A stretch of 64,000 bases of DNA from Pseudomonadota bacterium (GCA_039028155.1 JBCCIS010000011.1:62001-126000); one strand, 5' to 3'. Counted from the first letter of the stretch, positions 24,620 through 33,660 are shown. Translations and numbers: made by a program. Notes: a model not told the origin generated them from the sequence alone.

Positions 24620-25917
24620 GTCATCGCCGCAAGCGCTTCGTCGGCCGTTTCCAACGTCACATCGACTTCTGCATCACCGTGCACCGCCGACATGAACCAG
24701 GTGCCTCGCGCGGTGATGCGCACGCCGCGATTCTGCATTTCCTCAACGAAACGCAAGCGCATCGCTTCGTCCGTGCTCTTGTAGTCACGGTAGTTCTTCA
24801 GTGGGCCATTATCGGAGAACACCGTTGTGAAGATGGTGCCGATACCCTGAGCATGCAGGGGAAGACCGTGCTTGCGGCCAAGCTCACTCAGGCCGTCGAC
24901 CAAACGTGCGCCGGCCTGCTCCATACGCCGGTAGGCCGCTTTCTCGTCCCGTTCCAACTCGTCGATCGCCGCGCTGCATGCGGCGATACTGGAGGTCAGG
25001 CCATTGTACGTGCCGCCGTGGAGCACGCCGTCGGTGACGCCTTCCATGATGTCGCGCCTTCCCGCAACGATACTGATGGCAAAACCGGCCGCCGCGGCCT
25101 TCGCGAAAACAGCGAGATCCGGCGTCACCCCGTAACGCTCCTGCGCGCCGCCCAGGCCGGCGCGGAACCCCGTGATCACCTCGTCGAAGATCAGCACGGC
25201 ACCTTCGCGGTCGCAGAGTTTGCGCAAGCCTTCGAGAAAACCCGGCTCCGGCTCAATGACGCCGGAGTTGCACGCGATCGGCTCCAGCACGATAGCAGCG
25301 ATCTCGCCGGCGTGCTCTTTCAGCGTGGCGTCGACCTGGTCGACGTCGTTGAACGGTTGAACGATCAAGGTCTCGGCAACGTTCTCCAGTTGGCCTCGGC
25401 TGTGCAGAACCGTCGTTGGGTGATCGCTGGGCCCGGCCTCATTCAACGCCGGTGCGACACTGGCCAGGACGTTGTCGGCCCAGCCGTGATACTGCCCCTC
25501 GAACTTGATGATCTTTGTCCGACCCGTGTGGGCACGGGCCAATCGCAGTGCGATCTGGTCCGCCTGGGTGCCGGAGATGTCGAAGCGCACGAGTTCAGCG
25601 CAGGGAATAATCTCCGTCAGCCGGCGTGCCAGTTCCAATTCGCCGCGGTGGATGGCCGTAAAAGCCTGACCGATATCCAGCGACCGGCGCACCGCATCGA
25701 TCACACCCGCCGGACTGTGGCCAAGAATCGCCGGACCGTTGCCAAGCACGTAGTCGATGTAGCGGTTCCCGTCGGCGTCCCAAATGTAGGGTCCGTCGCC
25801 ACGCTCAAAACACAGCGGCACCGGAATGGCGTGGTACCGAAAGTTGCTGGAAACACCGCCTGCCAAGAATCGGCGCGCTTCCTCTTGAATGGCGATTGAC
25901 GTGTCGTAGCGGCCCAT
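24616..25917 (-). CDS. Glutamate-1-semialdehyde aminomutase-like class III aminotransferase
   Basis: A 433-residue PLP enzyme of aminotransferase class III. WDADGNRYIDYVLGNGPAILGH is split family text near residue 45. The PLP-contacting FDEVITGFRAGLGG and the lysine in FAKAAAAGFAISIV are present. It is closest to HemL-type aminomutases but the N-terminus differs from true HemL, and alphaproteobacteria usually make 5-aminolevulinate by ALA synthase, so a haem role is unlikely. It is the last gene of a leftward cluster after the ThDP enzyme, a thioesterase and a small secreted protein. A transamination or amino-shift step in a catabolic pathway is the most reasonable guess. Confidence 0.82.
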   Translation of the reverse strand: MGRYDTSIAIQEEARRFLAGGVSSNFRYHAIPVPLCFERGDGPYIWDADGNRYIDYVLGNGPAILGHSPAGVIDAVRRSLDIGQAFTAIHRGELELARRLTEIIPCAELVRFDISGTQADQIALRLARAHTGRTKIIKFEGQYHGWADNVLASVAPALNEAGPSDHPTTVLHSRGQLENVAETLIVQPFNDVDQVDATLKEHAGEIAAIVLEPIACNSGVIEPEPGFLEGLRKLCDREGAVLIFDEVITGFRAGLGGAQERYGVTPDLAVFAKAAAAGFAISIVAGRRDIMEGVTDGVLHGGTYNGLTSSIAACSAAIDELERDEKAAYRRMEQAGARLVDGLSELGRKHGLPLHAQGIGTIFTTVFSDNGPLKNYRDYKSTDEAMRLRFVEEMQNRGVRITARGTWFMSAVHGDAEVDVTLETADEALAAMT

Positions 25918-25961
25918 GGTGTTCGCTCCCTTCGTTCAAACTCACCGCACGTGCAAGAAGG

Positions 25962-26375
25962 TTACTTTGTCCTTTTGCCGGTCCAGGGGAAAGCGTCGGT
26001 GGTGTCTTCCAGGCTGGACCACGCGCCGGCGAACGATTGATAGTCATCGGCGAACATGATCGTCAGCGTGCCAGCGCCGAACGCGTCCTGCCAGATAAAG
26101 GTCACGTCGCCCTGTTCCGACAAACGCGCTTTGGTGAGTGTGCCGTCGAACCATTCGCCGCCTTGGCGAAAGCTGTATGTGCCAACGAGATCATCGTTAC
26201 TGTCGACAGCGAAAACCGTGACCACCTCAACCGCCTCGCCACCGCTAAGCGCCTGACCTTGGAAGGTGCCAACGATCCGCGCGGGGTCGACGGGACCGTC
26301 TTGGGCAGATGCCGGTGTCGTGGCAACGATCAGCAGAGCGATCAAAGCCAGAATGAAGGGGCGTGCGAGCGTCAT
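25962..26375 (-). CDS. Small exported protein of unknown function
   Basis: A 137-residue protein with a clear signal peptide, LARPFILALIALLIVATTPASAQ, cleaved near residue 25. The mature part has alternating hydrophobic and polar residues typical of a small beta-barrel, with VGTFQGQALSGGEAVEV, WFDGTLTKARLSEQGDVTFIW and FAGAWSSL; the pattern resembles lipocalin-like or calycin-like domains but I do not recognise the family. It lies between the thioesterase (2-base gap) and aminotransferase genes on the same strand, so it is probably co-transcribed with them. Confidence 0.68.
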   Translation of the reverse strand: MTLARPFILALIALLIVATTPASAQDGPVDPARIVGTFQGQALSGGEAVEVVTVFAVDSNDDLVGTYSFRQGGEWFDGTLTKARLSEQGDVTFIWQDAFGAGTLTIMFADDYQSFAGAWSSLEDTTDAFPWTGKRTK

Positions 26376-26377
26376 GG

Positions 26378-26815
26378 CTAACCGTCCGACTTTGGCAGCA
26401 GGCGTTTGATGATGCCGGACGATGTCATCACCACGCGCTCGCCGACGACGACATCGCAGCGCATGAACGAAAACGAACCGGTGCGACGCACGATGCTGGA
26501 CCGGGTTTCCAGAAACTCGCCGATCTGCGCGCCCGCGACGAAGTCGTTGTTCGCCGATACCGTGATGGCGCCTTCGTTGGGGTCATGCCAGCGTGAGTTC
26601 ATGCAGAGCGCCGCGTCGGCCATCATCATCATGACGGCGCCATGGACGGCGCCATACTCATTGGCGTGGCGCTCGTCGGCCAACAGGCCGACCTCAACAC
26701 GGCCTTCGCCCATGTCGTTGATGTAGACCAGACCGTTGATGTCCTCAAAAGGGTCATCCGACACATGTTTGACGAAACCATCGGGGATCGGTGCGGGAAC
26801 AGTCTTATCCATCAT
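26378..26815 (-). CDS. PaaI-family hotdog thioesterase
   Basis: A 145-residue hotdog-fold protein, expected to hydrolyse acyl-CoA thioesters. The diagnostic central helix region is HANEYGAVHGAVMMMMADAAL, where the GAVHGA/AD pattern carries the catalytic-type acidic residue. ITVSANNDFVAGAQIGEFLE is the typical following strand. The start overlaps the stop of the upstream ThDP-enzyme gene (TGATG), giving translational coupling; a second ATG follows immediately. The thioesterase gene belongs to the leftward SDR-ThDP enzyme-thioesterase-secreted protein-aminotransferase cluster. Confidence 0.85.
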   Translation of the reverse strand: MMDKTVPAPIPDGFVKHVSDDPFEDINGLVYINDMGEGRVEVGLLADERHANEYGAVHGAVMMMMADAALCMNSRWHDPNEGAITVSANNDFVAGAQIGEFLETRSSIVRRTGSFSFMRCDVVVGERVVMTSSGIIKRLLPKSDG

Positions 26816-28518
26816 CAACTCTCGAAGGCTGTAATCGGCGGGTGGGCGTCTGGATCAACCATGACGTCGATGACGGTGGTGGCTTCCTTAGCCGCGGTAA
26901 ACGCCTCGGCCAGCGCTGGTTGAAAGGCCGCGGCTTCAGTAACGGTTACGCCGCGACAGCCGCACGCTCGCGCGATCGCGGCGTGGTCGACCGGTTGAAA
27001 ATAGACGGCGCCCGTATGGTCACCGTATCGCGCATTCTCCGCGTGTTTCTGATAGCCGAGGATCTGGTTGTTCAGTACGACCAGGACGACATGCAGGCCG
27101 TGACGAAATGCGGTCTCCAGTTCGGACCAAACGTGCGCAAAACCGCCATCACCGACCAGCGCGAAAACCGGCGCCTTGGGTTCGGCGAGTTTGGCCCCGA
27201 GTGCATAGGGCAGCCCCCAACCGAGGCCCGCCATGCCGCGCGGGGTCAGAAAACGCATGCCCGGACGTCGGCTCATCAGGTTGTTGCAGATCCAGATCGA
27301 GGCGTAGCTGGCATCGGCCACGACGATGTGCTCAGGGGTCAGCATGGCATCCAGGTCGGCCATCATCTTCTCGGGCCGGATCGGATGAGCGTCGCCGTTC
27401 ACACGCGCCGAGCGTTCTTCGAGGTGTTGAAGCCGCGCGGAGGAAATCTCCGTCTCGACACGGCTGCGCGCAGACTGACGCTTGGTGAGGTCGCGCTGCT
27501 CCAATTGCGCCAAAATTGCGCGCAGCGTCAGGCTTGCGTCGCCGACCAGCCGAAGCGCCTCGTAATTGCGGCCGACCTCCATAGGATCGATGTCGATATG
27601 AATGATGCGCGCGCCTTCGGGCAACAGCGACCAGGAGTCCGTGCCGTTCTGATTGGTCCGGTTGCCGACCGCCAAGATGACATCGGCACGCTCGACCATC
27701 GGGCGCAGGTAACGGGTCGCACCGCCCGTGCCCATGTAGTAGCCGATCACGCCCATCGACAGCGGATGGCTCTCGTCGATCACGCCTTTGCCCATGGTCG
27801 TCGTCGCGACCGGCAGGTGACAGGTCTCTTGAAGTGCGGCGACGTCACCCCAGGCACGCGAGCTATGCACACCCCCGCCGGCCCAGACGAACGGGTTATC
27901 AGCAGCGGCCAGCAGGTCGGCGGCCTTGCTGATCGCAACGGGATCGGCGACCGGCCGATCGATCGGGTAGGTGCCCAGGTTTTCCTGGCGCGAAGACGAA
28001 GCGATGCCTGCGCGCTCAATCAGGTCGGCCGGACACAACAGCACGGCCGGGCCCGGACGTCCGCTTCCGGCGGCCTTGAATGCCATGTCCACATAGTCGT
28101 CGATCCGCCCGGGTTCACTGACCCGTCTGATCCACTTGGCCGCGCCCTTGAAGAGCTCGAGTTGATCGAGTTCCTGAAACGCGTTGCGGTCGCGGTTCTG
28201 GGCCGGCACTTCTTGCACCAGGGCGACGATCGGAATGGAGGCGGTCAAGGCCTCGGCAAGACCCGCGACCAGAAGCGTCGCGGCCGGACCGTTCTGGGCG
28301 GTGACGACCGGAATGCGGCCTGAGATCCGCGCATAGGCATCGGCCATGACAGCGCCCGCGTTTTCGGTGCGGTAGGTGATCTGCTCGATGCCGTAGTCGG
28401 GGGTCGCCAGATAGAACAGCGTCGGAATGCTCTGGCCGAACATGATATCGACGCCGTGGCGCTTCAAAGCCGCAATAAAGACCTGCGCGCCGGAAAGATT
28501 GGATGCCATCGTGTTCAT
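26815..28518 (-). CDS. Acetolactate synthase-like thiamine diphosphate enzyme
   Basis: A 567-residue ThDP-dependent enzyme with the three-domain architecture of acetolactate synthase/benzoylformate decarboxylase relatives. The N-terminal Pyr domain has YRTENAGAVMADAYAR with the Glu that activates the cofactor. The central domain follows, and the PP domain has GDGGFAHVWSELETAFRHG ending in a VVLNN magnesium ligand. It lacks an adjacent small regulatory subunit (ilvH), so branched-chain amino acid synthesis is unlikely. More probably it is a catabolic decarboxylase or carboligase for a 2-oxo acid. The SDR gene lies 36 bases upstream and the thioesterase gene overlaps its stop. Confidence 0.85.
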   Translation of the reverse strand: MNTMASNLSGAQVFIAALKRHGVDIMFGQSIPTLFYLATPDYGIEQITYRTENAGAVMADAYARISGRIPVVTAQNGPAATLLVAGLAEALTASIPIVALVQEVPAQNRDRNAFQELDQLELFKGAAKWIRRVSEPGRIDDYVDMAFKAAGSGRPGPAVLLCPADLIERAGIASSSRQENLGTYPIDRPVADPVAISKAADLLAAADNPFVWAGGGVHSSRAWGDVAALQETCHLPVATTTMGKGVIDESHPLSMGVIGYYMGTGGATRYLRPMVERADVILAVGNRTNQNGTDSWSLLPEGARIIHIDIDPMEVGRNYEALRLVGDASLTLRAILAQLEQRDLTKRQSARSRVETEISSARLQHLEERSARVNGDAHPIRPEKMMADLDAMLTPEHIVVADASYASIWICNNLMSRRPGMRFLTPRGMAGLGWGLPYALGAKLAEPKAPVFALVGDGGFAHVWSELETAFRHGLHVVLVVLNNQILGYQKHAENARYGDHTGAVYFQPVDHAAIARACGCRGVTVTEAAAFQPALAEAFTAAKEATTVIDVMVDPDAHPPITAFES

Positions 28519-28554
28519 GTTATGGGGTCACCGCCTTGTTCTTCCAACTCGTCT

Positions 28555-29304
28555 CTATCGCCCGCCGCCGACATCGAAAAGAGCGCCACTGACATACGTT
28601 GCCTCATCACCACACAGCCATACGGCAAGGCCGGCGATCTCATCGGGCTCGCCGCCTCGGCCCAGGGGGACGCTAGTCTGCGCCATCTTGTCCACGCCTT
28701 CGCGACCCCCGTTCTGATCATGGATATCAGAGTGGATCAAACCGGGCCGGATGGCGACAGCGCGAATACCCTCCGGCCCCAGCTCCTTGGCCTGGCCCAG
28801 GGTCATGCTGTCCACCGCGCCCTTGGTGGCGGCGTATCCGATAGAGCCGGGCAGCCCGCCCGACGCCGCGGCGCGCGAAGAGATGTTGACGATGGTGCCG
28901 CCACGGCCACCAAACGAGTGACCCATACGCCGGACAGCATGGTGGGCACATAGAAAGTAGCCCATGATATTGACGTCGATCATGCGGCGCAGACGCGCGG
29001 CGTCAACCTCGGACGTCGTCATCTTCTCCACGATCCCGGCATTGTTGATCAGGGCAGTCACCGGCCCCAAGGCGTGGTCTGTCTCACTGAACATGGCCTC
29101 GACCGCTTGCGCATCGGCGGTATCGGCCTGGATCGCGACCGCACGCCGACCGAGTTTCTCGACATCATCGACGACTTCCGCCGCCTTGTCGGCGCGGCCG
29201 GCATAGTTGACAGCGACATCGTAGCCGGCCTGGGCCGCGCGGCGCGCGATCGCCGCGCCGATACCCCGACTGGCACCCGTCACCAGCATCACGCCACCCG
29301 TCAA
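28555..29304 (-). CDS. Short-chain dehydrogenase/reductase
   Basis: A 249-residue SDR. The cofactor motif is VTGASRGIGAAIARR, the NNAG motif is INNAGI, the catalytic Ser is in NISSRAAASGG and the YxxxK pair is YAATKGAVDS. NYAGRADKA after the second strand suggests NADP preference. C-terminal YVSGALFDVGGGR is the normal end. It is the first gene of the leftward cluster with the ThDP enzyme. The substrate is unknown; a hydroxy/oxo conversion before or after the ThDP step is likely. Confidence 0.88.
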   Translation of the reverse strand: MTGGVMLVTGASRGIGAAIARRAAQAGYDVAVNYAGRADKAAEVVDDVEKLGRRAVAIQADTADAQAVEAMFSETDHALGPVTALINNAGIVEKMTTSEVDAARLRRMIDVNIMGYFLCAHHAVRRMGHSFGGRGGTIVNISSRAAASGGLPGSIGYAATKGAVDSMTLGQAKELGPEGIRAVAIRPGLIHSDIHDQNGGREGVDKMAQTSVPLGRGGEPDEIAGLAVWLCGDEATYVSGALFDVGGGR

Positions 29305-29430
29305 TCCTCATCCTCCCCGGCATTGGCGCAGGTGTCATAGCACAGGCGATCACCACTTTGGCGGCATGATGCCTGGGTTCCCGCAAATTTTGTGGCTATC
29401 TTGCGCCGAACAATTGGAGAAACGGACACC

Positions 29431-30594
29431 ATGGCGCTCGACCAGGAAACACTTGATCAGTTCGTCGAAACGATCCAGCGCTTCGTCAGGGAACGTTTGA
29501 TCCCGGCGGAAGCCGAGGTCGACGCCACCGATACGATCCCTCAGGCCATCGTTGACGAGATGAAGGAAATGGGCCTGTTCGGCCTCACCATTCCCGAACA
29601 ATACGGTGGTCTGGGTCTCTCGATCACCGAGGAGGTGAGGGTCGCTTACGAGATCACCCACGCCGCGCCAACCTTTCGATCGGTCTTCGGCACCAATGTG
29701 GCTATCGGTTCCCAGGGCATCCTGATCGACGGTACCGAGGAGCAGAAACAGGCCTACCTGCCCAAGCTTGCCTCCGGCGACATGATTGCCTCCTTCGCGC
29801 TGACCGAACCGGACATCGGGTCCGATGCGGCCTCGGTAAAGACACGGGCCACCGGGGACGGCAACGGCTACGTGCTCAACGGCACGAAACGCTACATTAC
29901 CAACGCACCGTCGGCAGATCTGTTCACCGTCATGGCGCGCACCGATCCCGACCAGAAGGGCGCCCGCGGCGTCTCCGCCTTCGTCGTCGAGGCCGATACG
30001 CCGGGCATTCGGCTCGGCAAGCCCGAGAACAAGATGGGCCAAAAGGGCGGCCAAATCTGTGATGTCATCTTCGAAGACTGCCGGATACCGGGTTCGGCGC
30101 TCATCGGCGGCGTCGAGGGGCAGGGTTTCAAGACGGCCATGAAGGTGTTGGACAAGGGTCGCCTCCACATTGCCGCGTGCTGCTGCGGTCTGGCCGATCG
30201 CCTCATACAAGAGTCCCTGGCCTATGCCATCGAACGACAGCAGTTCGGCCAGCCGATTGCCGACTTCCAGCTGATCCAGGCCATGCTGGCCGATAGCCAG
30301 ACCGAACACGATGTCGGTTGGGCATTGGTGCGCGACGCCGCGGTGCGTTACGAAGCCGGCGAGAAGCTGCCGCGCATCGCGGCCGAAGCGAAGTACTACT
30401 GCAGCGAGATGCTGGGCCGCGTCGCCGACCGCGCCGTGCAGATCCATGGCGGCGCCGGCTACATCAACGATTATGCGGTCTCCCGGCTCTATCGCGATGT
30501 AAGGATCTACCGCCTCTACGAAGGCACCTCGCAGATCCAGCAGCTCGTGATCGCCAAGGATATGATCCGCCGCGCTAGAGAGGTCGCGTCATGA
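29431..30594 (+). CDS. Acyl-CoA dehydrogenase
   Basis: A 387-residue FAD enzyme introducing an alpha,beta double bond into acyl-CoA. The family blocks are IPEQYGGLGLSITEE, the flavin-binding FALTEPDIGSDAASVKT, QFGQPIADFQLIQ, QIHGGAGYINDYAVSRLYRD and the C-terminal YEGTSQIQQLVIAKDM with the Glu position used as catalytic base in many members. The start is the ATG at 29431 with GGAGA 10 bases upstream; an in-frame upstream start is rejected. It overlaps the following GST gene in an ATGA arrangement, and a creatininase-like gene abuts that, giving a three-gene operon. Confidence 0.92.
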   Translation: MALDQETLDQFVETIQRFVRERLIPAEAEVDATDTIPQAIVDEMKEMGLFGLTIPEQYGGLGLSITEEVRVAYEITHAAPTFRSVFGTNVAIGSQGILIDGTEEQKQAYLPKLASGDMIASFALTEPDIGSDAASVKTRATGDGNGYVLNGTKRYITNAPSADLFTVMARTDPDQKGARGVSAFVVEADTPGIRLGKPENKMGQKGGQICDVIFEDCRIPGSALIGGVEGQGFKTAMKVLDKGRLHIAACCCGLADRLIQESLAYAIERQQFGQPIADFQLIQAMLADSQTEHDVGWALVRDAAVRYEAGEKLPRIAAEAKYYCSEMLGRVADRAVQIHGGAGYINDYAVSRLYRDVRIYRLYEGTSQIQQLVIAKDMIRRAREVAS

Positions 30595-31235
30595 GCTACC
30601 GTCTGTTCGGCCGGCCGTTCGCCGGCTCACTCGCGGTCGAGTGGCTGTTGGAGGAGCTTTCTGTGCCCTATACGCGGGTACTGGTCACCGGCTACCGCGA
30701 CCAGGTCGAGCCCGCCTGGTACGCCGAACTCAACCCACTCTGCCAGGTGCCGGCGCTTGAACTCGATGATGGGCGGCTGCTGACAGAGTCTGGCGCCATC
30801 ATGCTTTATCTGGCCGACCGTCATTCATCCGGTGACCTGGCGCCAACGTTTGATGACCCCGCGCGACTTCCCTACTTGCGCTGGTTGTCGTTCCTTTCTG
30901 CGTCGGTCTATCCCGCGTTCATGCAGCTTGTTCATCCGGAGAACGCGATCGACGATCCCACGCAGTTCGACGCGGTCAAGAAGCGCGCATCGGTCGTCTT
31001 GGCCACGCAATGGACCATGCTTGAGGAGGCGTTGGGGGCAGATGGTCATTTGGCAGGTGGATCGCTGAGCGCCGCGGACTTCTATCTCGTCATGTTCGTT
31101 CTATGGATAGACGACGACGTAGAGGGCTTTATGATCCACCACCCTGCCATTGCACGCCTGGCGAGTGATCTGACGCAACGTCCCGCTGTTGCCGCGATCC
31201 TCGAGCGTCACGAAGCCGGGCACTGGAGCGACTAG
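30591..31235 (+). CDS. Glutathione S-transferase family protein
   Basis: A 214-residue GST. The N-terminal thioredoxin-like domain runs YRLFGRPFAGSLAVEWLLEEL, with CQVPALELDDGRLLTESGAIMLYLADRH giving the cis-proline and Glu-Ser pair for glutathione binding. The C-terminal helical domain has LSAADFYLVMFVLWID. Its start overlaps the stop of the acyl-CoA dehydrogenase gene by 4 bases, and the creatininase-like gene starts at the next base after its stop. The tight coupling suggests a role with the acyl-CoA dehydrogenase product, or in its detoxification. Confidence 0.87.
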   Translation: MSYRLFGRPFAGSLAVEWLLEELSVPYTRVLVTGYRDQVEPAWYAELNPLCQVPALELDDGRLLTESGAIMLYLADRHSSGDLAPTFDDPARLPYLRWLSFLSASVYPAFMQLVHPENAIDDPTQFDAVKKRASVVLATQWTMLEEALGADGHLAGGSLSAADFYLVMFVLWIDDDVEGFMIHHPAIARLASDLTQRPAVAAILERHEAGHWSD

Positions 31236-32078
31236 ATGACCGAGACCCCGCGCACCGTTTGGCTGCAGAACCTGCGCTGGCCCGAAATCGAAGCTCACCT
31301 CAAAGTTGATGATGTGGCTCTGATTCCGATTGGCGCCACCGAACAACACGGCTTCCATCTTCCGCTGTCGGTCGACACCGGTTGGGCCGTGACCGTATCG
31401 GAGGAAGCCGCCCGAACGACCGGTGCGGTGGTGACGCCGCCATTGCATTTCGGTTGGTCGCCGCACCACATGGGGTTCCCCGGAACCGTCACACTGGGCG
31501 GGGACACGTTGCGTCGCGTCAGTCTGGATATCGCACGCTCTCTGATCCACCATGGCTTCCGGCGTTTGATCTTTGTCAACGGCAACCGCATTGCCAATCT
31601 GCAGCCGTTGGAACTTGCCGCGGTCGAGCTGATCAACACGACCGGCGCGCTCGTCGCGGTTGCCGACGCCGGCCTGATCGCGCGTCACGAAGTGAAGGCC
31701 TTGTGCGAGGCCGATGATGGCGGCCTGGAGCATGCCGGCGAGGCGGAGACATCGCTCGCCCTTCTGTGGGCGGGCGACCATGTCGCCATGGATCAGGCGG
31801 CCGTACCTCCGCTTTCCAACGCCCCGGCTAATGAGACCGGTTTTGATTATCCGGTCGAACTTGATCCCGCGCTGGATGGCAACGCCGTCTCGCGTTTCAT
31901 GACACCGGACGCCCTTCGCATGGCGTCGAGCCCCGCTGGTTCGGTCGGCGATCCCCGACCGGCCAGCGTCGAGAAGGGCCGGGCCATGGTTGCCGCGGTC
32001 GCGGCCAACCTGGCACGGCTGATTGAGCAGTTGCGCGCGGCGGAAGTGGGGCAGACCCACACCGACATCCCCTGTTGA
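31236..32078 (+). CDS. Creatininase-family protein with an altered metal site
   Basis: A 280-residue member of the creatinine amidohydrolase family, whose enzymes hydrolyse cyclic or formamide C-N bonds with two metals. Metal ligands Glu36, His38 and Asp47 are intact in GATEQHGFHLPLSVD, and the FPGTVTLGGDTLR block is normal. The block that normally reads NGHGGN is here NGNRIAN (residues 115-121), so the expected histidine ligand is Asn117. AGEAETS is kept. The enzyme may bind one metal or have another activity. It starts directly after the GST stop. The substrate is not known. Confidence 0.78.
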   Translation: MTETPRTVWLQNLRWPEIEAHLKVDDVALIPIGATEQHGFHLPLSVDTGWAVTVSEEAARTTGAVVTPPLHFGWSPHHMGFPGTVTLGGDTLRRVSLDIARSLIHHGFRRLIFVNGNRIANLQPLELAAVELINTTGALVAVADAGLIARHEVKALCEADDGGLEHAGEAETSLALLWAGDHVAMDQAAVPPLSNAPANETGFDYPVELDPALDGNAVSRFMTPDALRMASSPAGSVGDPRPASVEKGRAMVAAVAANLARLIEQLRAAEVGQTHTDIPC

Positions 32079-32156
32079 TCGCGCGGCGCCACGTGGCGCA
32101 GTTGGCATGACATCGCGCGTTGTGTCCCATGGGGGCCTCCGATAGGGTCGCCGCCC

Positions 32157-32840
32157 ATGACGCGCCAGACACTCACGCCTGAGAACGTTCCCGACCTCGA
32201 CGACGAAAAACGCCGGGCGGAGTGGCACCAGTACTATTCCGAGAAACGCATCGGCCATCAGTGGCTGCAGGTGCATATGCTGGCCGGTCTTGACGTCAGC
32301 CGGATCCTGGAAGTCGGGCCCTATCTGGGTCTGGTGACGGCGATGCTGGACAACGGCGGGTACGACGTCACTACGTTGGACCTTTTCCCGCCGCCCTTCG
32401 ACAAACCAGTGCGGCCGAACATCGAGGCGGACCTCACCGCGCTCGACTCATCGCGCATCGAAGGGTTCGACGCGATCATGTGCTGCGAGACACTGGAGCA
32501 CCTTCCGTGGGACGCTTCGCCTACGATCCTGCGAACGTTTCATGCCAGCGGCGCCCGCCACCTCGTGCTGTCGGTGCCCTATGAGGGGTTTCAGTTCGCC
32601 TGGTCGGTCTACCTCAACCCCTTCACATGGCGGCAGTATCTGTCACTTAAGAAGTTCCGCAGCGTCAGGTCGTTCACACCCGACACCGATCCCTGGGGAC
32701 ACAAGTGGGAAATTGGCTACAAAGGCTACGCGGTCAAGGACTGGGAGGCGGTGATCACGGGAGCTGGTTGGCGCATCATCCAGCGTGAGTTCTCTCACCC
32801 CTGCCGCTCGGTCTTTCACCTGTGTGAGAGGACCGCCTAA
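32157..32840 (+). CDS. SAM-dependent methyltransferase
   Basis: A 227-residue class I methyltransferase. Motif I is ILEVGPYLGLVTAML, the acidic end of strand 2 is TTLDLFPPPFD, motif IV is DAIMCCETLEHLPWD, and HLVLSVPYEG is post-motif. It resembles the Methyltransf_11 group, which acts on diverse small molecules or lipids; no specific substrate is indicated. The gene starts 78 bases after the creatininase-like gene and overlaps the leftward Tat-exported protein by 4 bases at the stops. Confidence 0.8.
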   Translation: MTRQTLTPENVPDLDDEKRRAEWHQYYSEKRIGHQWLQVHMLAGLDVSRILEVGPYLGLVTAMLDNGGYDVTTLDLFPPPFDKPVRPNIEADLTALDSSRIEGFDAIMCCETLEHLPWDASPTILRTFHASGARHLVLSVPYEGFQFAWSVYLNPFTWRQYLSLKKFRSVRSFTPDTDPWGHKWEIGYKGYAVKDWEAVITGAGWRIIQREFSHPCRSVFHLCERTA

Positions 32841-33589
32841 GTCGCGTCCTGGAGTGCTTCGATCAGCATCGCTTCGGCCTTCTGCAGGGCAACGCCGCGC
32901 GGCAGGCCGGGCTGCATGTCCGGATGATAGAGCAAGCGTAACGCCAGGCGGTCCCACTCTGAGTAATCTTCGGAACGAAACGGCGCGTTACGCATGGCCA
33001 GCACGGATGGCATTGACGTATCCGCCGCCGGGCTCATCCAATGGTTGGCAAAACCCATGGCGTGCATCAATTCGTGGCGCAGGCAATCGGTGTACTCTTC
33101 GCTGATATCGATGCGCGCGAAGTAGAGCGCGCCGCGCGCGCCGCGCGTGTGGGTGTTGCATACCGCGCCGGGTGAGGGGAACTGGCCATCGATCTCATCG
33201 TGCGGGCTGACGATGATGTCGATCGTGCCGACCCGCGTAACGCCGTCGCCCTCCAGCACAAGTTCGTGGCCGGTCAGCCGCGTCAGGTCGTCAATGGCGG
33301 CCGCGACATCGTCGCGAAAGGTCTCCGAGATCGCGCCGTGCAAGCGCACGGTCGCCGGCCAGCCCCATTTCCTGACCCAGGTATGACGGACGGTGCCGCG
33401 CCGCACTTGCGTCAATGCCAGCGTATCAAAAAACGCTACGGCGCTTGCGGTACTGACCTCCGGCTGCTCGCTCAGCAGGCCCGCCGGCACCTCGGGCAAC
33501 ACCAGGGCGGCGGCCGAGAACAGGGCGCCGTCTTTCAGAAACCGCCGCCGGCTTGCAGTACCAGGCGACCTGTCATCACGATCAGCCAT
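32837..33589 (-). CDS. Exported HExxH protein, DUF2927-like, putative metalloprotease
   Basis: A 250-residue exported protein. SRRRFLKDGALFSAAALVLP near the N-terminus is a good twin-arginine signal. The mature domain has RHELMHAMGFANHW (about residue 175), an HExxH zinc motif with a further downstream His, and WDRLALRLLYHPDMQPG near the end. The C-terminal part resembles the DUF2927 family, in which I recall the motif as EExxQ rather than HExxH, so this member would be one with an intact zinc site. Activity is inferred only. The start is uncertain; the ATG at 33589 precedes the signal, but the ribosome site is weak. The UROD-like gene lies 71 bases upstream on the same strand. Confidence 0.7.
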   Translation of the reverse strand: MADRDDRSPGTASRRRFLKDGALFSAAALVLPEVPAGLLSEQPEVSTASAVAFFDTLALTQVRRGTVRHTWVRKWGWPATVRLHGAISETFRDDVAAAIDDLTRLTGHELVLEGDGVTRVGTIDIIVSPHDEIDGQFPSPGAVCNTHTRGARGALYFARIDISEEYTDCLRHELMHAMGFANHWMSPAADTSMPSVLAMRNAPFRSEDYSEWDRLALRLLYHPDMQPGLPRGVALQKAEAMLIEALQDAT

Positions 33590-33660
33590 CGCCGTCACGG
33601 TCGGCAATCCGCCGCTAACGTGCAAATCACCGCTGGGTGAGTTTGTGAGCTCGTTGTCGA

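Noticed and set aside
24616-25917. Annotation as hemL (glutamate-1-semialdehyde aminomutase)
   Set aside because: N-terminal motifs differ from true HemL and alphaproteobacteria generally use ALA synthase; called only HemL-like.
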